DNA from: Acidobacteriota bacterium
Lineage (GTDB): Bacteria; Acidobacteriota; UBA4820; DSQY01
DNA: 8,590 nucleotides
Direction of reading: 5' to 3'
Assembly (NCBI GenBank): GCA_022759065.1
Contig: JAEMPZ010000132.1
Location: 8,143 to 16,732, forward strand
Part shown: positions 1 through 5,198 of the stretch, one piece after another
Numbering within the stretch: the stretch's first letter is position 1
Layout of the letters: the number at the start of each line of letters is the position of its first letter
The notes under the pieces: generated by a model
What the model saw: only the letters and a program-made list of their open reading frames with translations
Database searches by the model: none
What the model was told of the DNA's origin: nothing
Made by a program: the position numbers and the translations under genes

Positions 1-44
1 CCCCCATTCGCGGCTGCCGTCCTTGTTCAATCGAGCGCCGGGGC

Positions 45-73
45 TTGCAAGTGAGGCCGAATTCCCTTAAAAT
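45..73 (+). promoter_or_regulatory. Candidate sigma70-type promoter for the foldase operon
   Basis: TTGCAA at 45-50 (4 of 6 match to the TTGACA consensus) is followed after exactly 17 bp by TAAAAT at 68-73 (5 of 6 match to TATAAT). Transcription would start near position 80, giving a leader of about 20 nt that contains the GGAGG ribosome-binding site at 88-92. The spacing is ideal and it is the only AT-rich stretch in this intergenic segment. This is a by-eye match; no experimental or comparative support is available. Confidence 0.55.
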
Positions 74-78
74 TAAGG
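65..78. promoter_or_regulatory. Inverted repeat over the candidate -10 box
   Basis: CCTTAA (65-70) and TTAAGG (73-78) form a perfect 6-bp inverted repeat with a 2-bp centre, overlapping the proposed -10 element. A repressor bound here would block the promoter, so it could be an operator. It could also be a chance palindrome in an AT-rich promoter, since half-sites of this size are common. Confidence 0.3.
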
Positions 79-100
79 CTTTATTGCGGAGGCCCACCTC

Positions 101-1744
101 ATGAACCTTCTGAGATTCATGCGCGAGACGCCAGTTCTTAAGTACGTCCTCTGGATAGTCATCATCTCCTTTGTGCTTGCCATCTTCGTCCTCTGGGGCG
201 GCGGGCTTGACGCGGAAAGGCGCGGCTCTGTCTTTTCCGCCGATTACGCGGTGAAGGCAGGCGACAACTCGATGCCCCAAGGCTGCCTGCGGCTGAGCTA
301 CCAGCTATACCATGACCGCATGCAGTCTCTCTTTGGCTCGCAGTTCAAGGAGAGCTATCTCAAAGGGTCTGTCCAGAACCTGGCTAACCAGATGGTCGGG
401 ACGCTGATCATGGAGGACATCGCGAAAGACTTCGGCTTGAGGGTTTCGGATGCGGAACTGGCCGAGGCGATAGCGAAGGCGTTCCAGTTTCAGAACCCGA
501 AGGAAGACTATCCCGCCATGCTTGGCCGCCGCGGCGTCTCGGCCGACGAGTTCGAGCGCTACTTCCGGTCGGAACTCCTTGTGGACAAACTATACGACTT
601 GCTGACCGACGCCCAGTACATGTCCGACGACACCCTGAAACAGCTTTACCACGAACAGAACGACAAGTACAAAGCGATGGTGGCTTTCGCCAAAGCGGCT
701 GACTTCGCCGCGAAGGTCGCAGCGCCAAGCGAATCCGACTTGCAAGCCGCTTATGCCCAGAAAAAGAGTTCGCTTACGGTGGAGGAAAAGCGGAGCATCA
801 AGTATGTTAGCGTGAATCCGATGGATGTGCGCTCCGCGCTGCCAGTAACCGACGCCGAGATCAAGGCTTATTACGACATTCACAAGGAGCAGTTCGGCGG
901 AAAGCCATTTGACGCCGTCAAGGCGCAGGCCAGGCAGGCCTTTCTTTTCACCAGCCCCGTCGTCAAGGAGCGCGCGGATAAGGCTTTCAAGGAGGCCACG
1001 GCGGCCATTAAAGGCGCCAGCGGCGAGGCCGCCATCGCGGCTGCTGCCGCAAAATTCGGCTTGAAGGTCCAGTCTTCTCCCAAGCCGTTCGCCAAGGCGG
1101 AACCTGCTGGGGACTTGGGGCAGAGTGACGCGCTGAGCAAGGCCGTTTTCGAGGCGGCGAAGGACAAGTGGTCTGATCCGCTCGACCTGCGCGGCGGGAT
1201 CGTCCGTTTCTGCGTGACGGAAATAACGCCAGCCCACCCAGCCACCTTTGCCGAAGCACGCGACGGCCTTGAGAAGCAGATTAAAGATGATCGCGCCCTG
1301 GCCGCCGCCAGGGCTGCAGCCATGGCGGCCGCATCGGCCGCGAAGGACGCCGCCTCCCTTGAAACCGAGGCAAAGAAGCTCTCGCTGGCCACCGCGCAGA
1401 CGGGCGAGCTGGCAGCCAAGGATTTCATTCCGGCCGCCGGAGTGGCGGATCCCAAGGTTGGGAAGACCCTCGCCTCGACCCCCGCCGGAAAGGTCGTCGG
1501 GCCGCTTGCGCTCAAGGGCGGATTCCTCGTCGCCGTGGTTACCGAGCAGAAGCCGGCCGACATGGCGCAGTTCGCAAAGGACCATGACCAGTTCTACCGC
1601 CAACAGGCGCAGGAGACGGTGACTCGCATACTGGACGAGGCCGTAGCCCGCAGGCGTAAGGCTCTCGAAGACAAGAAGGCCATAGACATCAACATGGGGC
1701 TTGTCCGCCAGATGGACCCGGCCTCAGTACCTAACGAGGAGTAG
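101..1744 (+). CDS. SurA/PpiD-like periplasmic foldase without a parvulin domain
   Basis: A 547-residue inner-membrane-anchored periplasmic chaperone of the SurA-N/PpiD family, probably helping exported or outer-membrane proteins to fold. ATG 101 has GGAGG at 88-92 with an 8-nt spacer. The N-terminus MNLLRFMRE followed by a transmembrane segment (about 14-33) is the PpiD pattern, with the rest in the periplasm. Residues about 60-260 form the helical SurA-N-like chaperone region, ending in an AYYDIHKEQF-type motif. In PpiD a parvulin domain with a RHIL motif follows directly; here the chain goes straight to KPFDAVKAQ at 268, so no prolyl-isomerase active site is visible. Two related modules follow (about 268-380 and 381-487), each with an Ala-rich helical part, a FGLKV/LSLAT-like strand and a GG-hydrophobic strand ending before a Pro. 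E. coli PpiD has 623 residues, consistent with loss of one domain. The family call is firm; a chaperone-only role is inferred. Confidence 0.85.
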   Translation: MNLLRFMRETPVLKYVLWIVIISFVLAIFVLWGGGLDAERRGSVFSADYAVKAGDNSMPQGCLRLSYQLYHDRMQSLFGSQFKESYLKGSVQNLANQMVGTLIMEDIAKDFGLRVSDAELAEAIAKAFQFQNPKEDYPAMLGRRGVSADEFERYFRSELLVDKLYDLLTDAQYMSDDTLKQLYHEQNDKYKAMVAFAKAADFAAKVAAPSESDLQAAYAQKKSSLTVEEKRSIKYVSVNPMDVRSALPVTDAEIKAYYDIHKEQFGGKPFDAVKAQARQAFLFTSPVVKERADKAFKEATAAIKGASGEAAIAAAAAKFGLKVQSSPKPFAKAEPAGDLGQSDALSKAVFEAAKDKWSDPLDLRGGIVRFCVTEITPAHPATFAEARDGLEKQIKDDRALAAARAAAMAAASAAKDAASLETEAKKLSLATAQTGELAAKDFIPAAGVADPKVGKTLASTPAGKVVGPLALKGGFLVAVVTEQKPADMAQFAKDHDQFYRQQAQETVTRILDEAVARRRKALEDKKAIDINMGLVRQMDPASVPNEE

Positions 1745-1747
1745 CCA

Positions 1748-2776
1748 GTGCGGCCGGCAGCCCGCTCGGCGGTTCTAATCGCGGCCGCGCTGGGCGTGGC
1801 CGCCTCTTTGCTCGCCTCAGGGGCGCCCTCAAGCTCGGCGCCTCGTTCGATAGCGCTGGACATCGCTTGTGACTACGCTCCCGTCTTCGCGGGGGAGCGG
1901 TTGCGCCTCTTCACGCGCGAAGGGCGCAACCAGGTGATGGACCCCATCAAGGACAAAGCTCCGGATTGCAGCCCGGTTCCAATCGCCGCCGCGCTTCAGC
2001 CCATCGCCTTTAAGGAAAACGTTTTCGCCCTCGACGCCTCCGGCGCGTTGTGGAAGCTGGGAGCCGGTTCCCCTGTGACAGTTGACCAGGTGGCCTTGGG
2101 CGCCATTGCATTGTTGCCCGGCTCGCCCTTGCCCGCGATACTTTATCCCGGCCAATTGCGCTTGCCTTCGGGCGCCGAGGTGGCGCTCCCATTAAAGGCA
2201 GTTGGCGCATCCAAAGTCACCGGCGGCTGGTGGATTTTCGGGCAAGAGAGCGCCGCGCTTCTGGCGGAAGATGGCTCTCTCAAATGGAAATGGACGCCCA
2301 AGAATCTCACGCCACGGGCCGCTTGCCTTTCGGGCGGCAAGATCTTCGCCGCCACCCGCGAGGGATACCTGATCGCCCTGAATCAGCAAAACGGAAAGGA
2401 GCGCTTCCGCTATCGCTGTGGAGGCGAGGTTTTTGCTCCTTTGGCCGGAGCGGACGGCAGCGTCGTTTTCAGTGACAGCGACCACGCTATAAGGCGCGTC
2501 TCCGCCCACGGGCAACTCATTTGGCAGGCAAGGATGGGGGCGCGGCTCGCCTTCGGCCTGACAGCCACGGACGCGGGCTTTCTCTGCGCCGAAGAGGCGG
2601 GGCGCCGCGTAGCGCTTTTTGAGACGGCGACAGGCCGCGAAATATGGCACTGGGAAGCGCCGGAAGGGGAGATTCTGTTGCCGCTCGCGGCTTCGGGCTC
2701 TCTAGCCGCCGTGCTCGTTTCCACGGGCAAACCGGAACCTACTTTGTGGCTCCTTACGCTGCCATCTGGACGATAA
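1748..2776 (+). CDS. Exported PQQ-type beta-propeller protein (BamB-like fold)
   Basis: A 342-residue secreted protein. GTG 1748 is chosen because GAGGAG at 1736-1741 lies 6 nt upstream and gives a proper signal peptide: Arg residues at 2 and 6, a hydrophobic core at about 8-22 and an Ala/Ser-rich cleavage zone near 23-31. The body contains propeller-blade repeats, clearest at about 197-300, with GKIFAATREGYLIALNQQNG and LFETATGREIWHW as typical PQQ-like blades (hydrophobic strand, Ala-Leu, xxxG, then Trp/Phe). Three nucleotides separate it from the upstream foldase gene and its stop abuts the next start, so the genes are surely cotranscribed. Proteins of this fold include BamB of the outer-membrane assembly machine and quinoprotein dehydrogenases. 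There is no sign of the dehydrogenase catalytic residues, and the size is nearer to BamB (about 390). The partner is unknown; a role in envelope-protein assembly is inferred from context. Confidence 0.75.
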   Translation: MRPAARSAVLIAAALGVAASLLASGAPSSSAPRSIALDIACDYAPVFAGERLRLFTREGRNQVMDPIKDKAPDCSPVPIAAALQPIAFKENVFALDASGALWKLGAGSPVTVDQVALGAIALLPGSPLPAILYPGQLRLPSGAEVALPLKAVGASKVTGGWWIFGQESAALLAEDGSLKWKWTPKNLTPRAACLSGGKIFAATREGYLIALNQQNGKERFRYRCGGEVFAPLAGADGSVVFSDSDHAIRRVSAHGQLIWQARMGARLAFGLTATDAGFLCAEEAGRRVALFETATGREIWHWEAPEGEILLPLAASGSLAAVLVSTGKPEPTLWLLTLPSGR

Positions 2777-3640
2777 GTGATTGAACCACTAAACCCCATC
2801 TGCGTGACGATTGATGGTTTTGAGCCTTCGCCCGCCCTTGAACGTTTTCTTCTCGAAGCCAGGCCCTTCGGCGTCCTGCTTTTTGACCGCCACCTGAAAA
2901 GCGAGGGGCAGGTTCAGGAGCTAAACGCCTGGATGCATTCCATCCTGCCAGGGCTCAATATATGTCTGGACCAGGAGGGAGGGCGGGTCAGCCGCCTGAA
3001 AACACTCGGTTTCGATTTTCCGGGAGCTTCCTCGCTAAATGCAGATCCAGGCCGCGCCATGGCCCTGGGAGTTGACACTGGCAAAGTTTTGGCCCGCCTC
3101 GGCTTTGACGTTGACTTTGCTCCGGTCGCGGACCTTGGCCCTGTTGAGCAGGGGACCGGGTTGGAGGGACGGACTTTTGCCGATGATGCAGAGTCCGTCG
3201 CCGCCTGTTGCGCCTCTTTTCTGGAGGGGCTGGCGGCCTCCGGCGTCCGGGGCTGCCTGAAGCACTTTCCCGGCCTGGGCGGTTCCCGGTGCGACAGCCA
3301 CAAGAGCCTGCCCTATATTGGTGGCGGCGCGGATGAGCGCCTAAAGCACCTGGCGCCTTATCAAATACTAGCCCCGATCACTCCCTTTGTAATGATGGCC
3401 CATGGCCGTTACGATATTTTCGAGGATCCGGCGGCGTCGAGCCTGAACCACGAGGCATATTCTCTGCTGCGCGATTTGAATTTCGCGGGACAAAGCATTA
3501 CGGACGATCTCTGCATGGGCGCCGTGGCGTCCGAAGGGACGCTTGCCGAACGGGTCACGAAGGCGATAGAAGCCGGAGCCGACATAGCGCTCTGGGTAAG
3601 CTCCGAGGCCGATTCGCTCGCGGTCTGCAAGAGGCTATAA
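2777..3640 (+). CDS. nagZ: Beta-N-acetylhexosaminidase, GH3 family (NagZ-type)
   Basis: A cytoplasmic enzyme (no signal peptide) that removes GlcNAc from muropeptides during peptidoglycan recycling. The 287-residue chain shows the GH3 signatures in order: DQEGGRVSRL at 65-74, FAPVADL at 114-120, LKHFPGLG at 161-168 followed by D173-S-H175 (the mobile Asp-His acid/base dyad of NagZ), and ITDDLCM at 241-247 with D243 as the expected nucleophile. The usual KHFPGHG reads KHFPGLG, which I believe occurs in other lineages. GTG 2777 follows the preceding TAA stop with no gap. Only a weak GGA (2768-2770) precedes it, so translation probably depends on reinitiation from the upstream gene. The protein stops about 40 residues before the usual end of the family (typically about 340), losing the final helices, but all catalytic residues are present. 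Confidence 0.88.
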   Translation: MIEPLNPICVTIDGFEPSPALERFLLEARPFGVLLFDRHLKSEGQVQELNAWMHSILPGLNICLDQEGGRVSRLKTLGFDFPGASSLNADPGRAMALGVDTGKVLARLGFDVDFAPVADLGPVEQGTGLEGRTFADDAESVAACCASFLEGLAASGVRGCLKHFPGLGGSRCDSHKSLPYIGGGADERLKHLAPYQILAPITPFVMMAHGRYDIFEDPAASSLNHEAYSLLRDLNFAGQSITDDLCMGAVASEGTLAERVTKAIEAGADIALWVSSEADSLAVCKRL

Positions 3641-3705
3641 GACGGCATGGTCGCGACCGGTCAACGACGTGCCCGCTGTTGCGCCGCCTGGCCACCAGTC
3701 ACCAG
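3641..3705. other. Convergent intergenic region between nagZ and prmC
   Basis: A 65-bp gap where the two gene sets run into each other. I see no strong stem-loop followed by T residues on either strand, so no intrinsic terminator can be called. It holds two overlapping perfect palindromes, GGTCGCGACC (3649-3658) and GACCGGTC (3655-3662), and the first part of a CCAGTCA tandem repeat. Confidence 0.6.
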
Positions 3706-3716
3706 TCACCCAGTCA
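3695..3716. repeat. CCAGTCA short tandem repeat (three copies)
   Basis: Three copies of the 7-mer CCAGTCA lie at 3695-3701, 3702-3708 and 3710-3716, the last offset by one extra C. The middle copy supplies the prmC stop codon (TGA, complement of 3706-3708) and the last encodes its final Val-Thr-Gly. From memory, GTGACTGG-like repeats occur at gene ends in several bacterial genomes; I could not check this. Confidence 0.8.
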
Positions 3717-4569
3717 CATTATTGCGCCGCCATAGGGCGACGCGCAGATGGCCGGCGAGATCGCGGGTGCCATGTTGCCATTCCAGCGACGGCGAGAGGG
3801 CGCGAAGCGCGGCGGCGCGTTTGGCTTGGGCGGTTCCGATTTCGGCTGCCAGGTGGCCACCGGGTTCCAGCGACGCCTCGGCCCAGCGTGCTAAAGCACG
3901 GTAGGGCTTTAGAGGATCGCCCTCTTCAAGAAGTAGCGCGGCGCGCGGCTCGTAGTCGCGCACCTCTGGCATTAGCTCTGGCCACTCATCCTGGGTGATG
4001 TAGGGCGGGTTGCTCACGATGAGGTCAAGGCGGCGAAACGGACATGGCGCATTGACATCGCACCTGGCGAGGCGGACGTTTGGCAGGGCAGCCGTATTCC
4101 GCCTTGTCCATTCAAGCGCCTTCTCGTCAACGTCCACTCCGAAAAAAATTCCGTCCGGGCGCTCGGAGGCGAGCGCGGCGATAACGCAGCCGGAGCCGGT
4201 GCCCACTTCCAACACGCGCGGGCTCTCTGCTTCCTTGATGCAGCAAAGCGCGCTTTCGACGAGATGTTCCGTCTCGGGCCTGGGGATAAGGCAGCCTGGG
4301 CCGACCTCGATTGGCCTTCCCCAAAACTCCTGTTTTCCACGGATGTATTGAAGGGGCTCGCGCGCAAGGCGGCGGGCGATCAGGAGCGCGAAGGCCTGAT
4401 TCTCGCCGAAGGAGAGCAGCCTCTCCTGATGGCCTAGAAGGATGGCTTTGTCGAGATGAGTCACGTCGCAAAGAAGAAGGAGCGCGTCCCAGAAAGGGTG
4501 AAGCACCCCCTCCTGTTCGAGGCGGCGCGAAGCTTCGGCGAGCGCTTCATGAATCGAAGGAAGTCTCAT
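3706..4569 (-). CDS. prmC: Release factor glutamine N5-methyltransferase PrmC
   Basis: Transfers a methyl group from S-adenosylmethionine to the glutamine of the GGQ motif in release factors RF1 and RF2, which is needed for efficient peptide release. The 287-residue length is normal. The N-terminal helical domain (about 1-75) is followed by the PrmC signature YIRGKQEFWG at 75-84 and LIPRPETEHLVE at 94-105. SAM-binding motif I is EVGTGSGCVI at 121-130, a further motif is FGVDVDEKAL at 143-152, and the catalytic NPPY is at 187-190. ATG 4569 is the only reasonable start and matches family N-termini, but the 20 nt before it are pyrimidine-rich and lack a Shine-Dalgarno sequence. prfA, the frequent upstream partner, is absent; a repeat-filled 106-bp gap and a dCMP deaminase gene precede it. 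The last three residues come from a CCAGTCA repeat. Confidence 0.95.
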   Translation of the reverse strand: MRLPSIHEALAEASRRLEQEGVLHPFWDALLLLCDVTHLDKAILLGHQERLLSFGENQAFALLIARRLAREPLQYIRGKQEFWGRPIEVGPGCLIPRPETEHLVESALCCIKEAESPRVLEVGTGSGCVIAALASERPDGIFFGVDVDEKALEWTRRNTAALPNVRLARCDVNAPCPFRRLDLIVSNPPYITQDEWPELMPEVRDYEPRAALLLEEGDPLKPYRALARWAEASLEPGGHLAAEIGTAQAKRAAALRALSPSLEWQHGTRDLAGHLRVALWRRNNVTG

Positions 4570-4577
4570 GGCACGAC

Positions 4578-4730
4578 GTTAAAGAAGGTAAAGGGTTAAG
4601 GGTAAAGGGTAAAGAAGTAAAGGGTGAAGAGTTAAGAAGAACCTTGAACCTCTTTACCTCTTAACGCTTAACCTCTTAACGCTTCACCTCCTCACTCTTC
4701 ACCTCTTTACGCTTCACCTCTTTGCTTCCC
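4578..4730. repeat. Degenerate 7/8-mer (15-bp) repeat forming a long inverted repeat
   Basis: Low-complexity block between and within two - strand genes. The left half (4578-4639) consists of TTAAGGG/TAAAGGG/TAAAGAAG-like units on the + strand. The right half (about 4649-4723) consists of the complementary type, which on the - strand reads GTGAAGCGTAAAGAG in tandem 15-bp units. The opposite orientations make an imperfect inverted repeat: GTTAAGAGG (complement of 4657-4665) pairs with CTTCTTAAC (complement of 4631-4639) across a 17-nt loop. Pairing continues outward with mismatches and G-U pairs for roughly 30 more positions. The right half also encodes the C-terminus of the dCMP deaminase and its stop codon. 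Confidence 0.85.
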
Positions 4731-5155
4731 GACATATCCACCAGCTCGATGCCGAGCGCTTTGGCTGCTTCAAAGATGCGCTCGTCGCGGTAAAACTCGC
4801 CGAAGACGATCCGCTTTATCCCGGCACCCGCCAAGAGCTTGAAGCAGGTCCAGCAGGGCGAAGCGGTTATGTAGGAGGTGGCGCCGTCGGTGGCGATGCC
4901 GTGCTTGGCGGCCTGGACGATGGCGTTTGCCTCCGCGTGGCTCGTGCGCTCGCAGTGGCCGTTGACCATCATGTGGCCCACTTCGTCGCAGTGAGGAAGG
5001 CCCGAGACCGAGCCGTTGTAACCCGTCGCGATGATGTACTTCTCCTTGACAAGAACGCAGCCGACCTGCTTGCGGTCGCACGTGGCGCGCGTCGCCACCT
5101 CGCGCGCGATGTCCATGAAATAGGCGTCCCATGACTTTCGCATGACCTGCCTCAT
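4676..5155 (-). CDS. dCMP deaminase with a repeat-encoded C-terminal tail
   Basis: A zinc-dependent cytosolic enzyme (ComEB/deoxycytidylate deaminase family) that converts dCMP to dUMP, the precursor for thymidylate synthesis. Zinc ligands and the catalytic Glu are clear: H73-A-E75 within CERTSHAEANAI, and P100-C101-x-x-C104. ATG 5155 gives 159 residues. ATG 5143 (Met5) is equally possible, because family members usually begin just before the Ser-Trp-Asp-x-Tyr-Phe motif seen at 8-13. AAGG directly abuts the first ATG, whereas AGGCAGG precedes the second at workable spacing, so I favour 5143 slightly. The catalytic domain ends near residue 141 (ELVDM). Residues 145-159 are a translated DNA repeat, KEVKR-KEVKS-EEVKR, and the stop arises where the next Lys codon AAA reads TAA. 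Feedback regulation by dCTP/dTTP is known for some family members but cannot be judged here. Confidence 0.93.
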   Translation of the reverse strand: MRQVMRKSWDAYFMDIAREVATRATCDRKQVGCVLVKEKYIIATGYNGSVSGLPHCDEVGHMMVNGHCERTSHAEANAIVQAAKHGIATDGATSYITASPCWTCFKLLAGAGIKRIVFGEFYRDERIFEAAKALGIELVDMSGSKEVKRKEVKSEEVKR

Positions 5156-5175
5156 CCTTTTCTTTCTCTTCCTGC

Positions 5176-5192
5176 CCTTTGTGCCTTCGTGG
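5176..5192 (-). repeat. Single CACGAAGGCACAAAGG-type repeat unit
   Basis: The 43-bp gap between the cytochrome and deaminase genes contains, on the - strand, CCACGAAGGCACAAAGG followed by a purine-rich run (GGAAGAGAAAGAAAAGG) leading to the deaminase start. I recognise the first part as resembling a dispersed intergenic repeat, often translated as TTKAQR when it lies in frame, in many environmental bacteria. That is from memory and one copy is weak evidence. Confidence 0.4.
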
Positions 5193-5198
5193 TGATAC

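Noticed and set aside
1..104. End of an upstream + strand gene (frames stopping at 52-54 or, overlapping the ATG, at 102-104)
   Set aside because: The fragments are too short to recognise, and the candidate promoter in the same stretch argues for intergenic DNA. It cannot be excluded that a gene ends at 54.
590..1603. Long open frame (337 codons) on the - strand opposite the foldase gene
   Set aside because: It is a GC-rich shadow of a well-supported gene on the other strand. Its translation has no recognisable domain, and no ribosome-binding site or promoter was seen.
2192..2650. Open frame of 152 codons on the - strand opposite the propeller gene
   Set aside because: Composition and frame are those of an antisense shadow; the + strand protein has clear propeller repeats.
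3641..3705. Bidirectional intrinsic terminator
   Set aside because: Only short stems such as CTGG-CCA-CCAG are present and neither strand has a T-run after a stable stem.
3647..3998. Two + strand open frames after nagZ as the missing NagZ C-terminus or new small genes
   Set aside because: They are Arg/Ala-rich shadows opposite prmC with no resemblance to NagZ helices or any known family.
4578..4730. CRISPR-like array
   Set aside because: Units are 7, 8 or 15 bp with no unique spacers of regular length, and orientation switches midway. This is a degenerate simple repeat.
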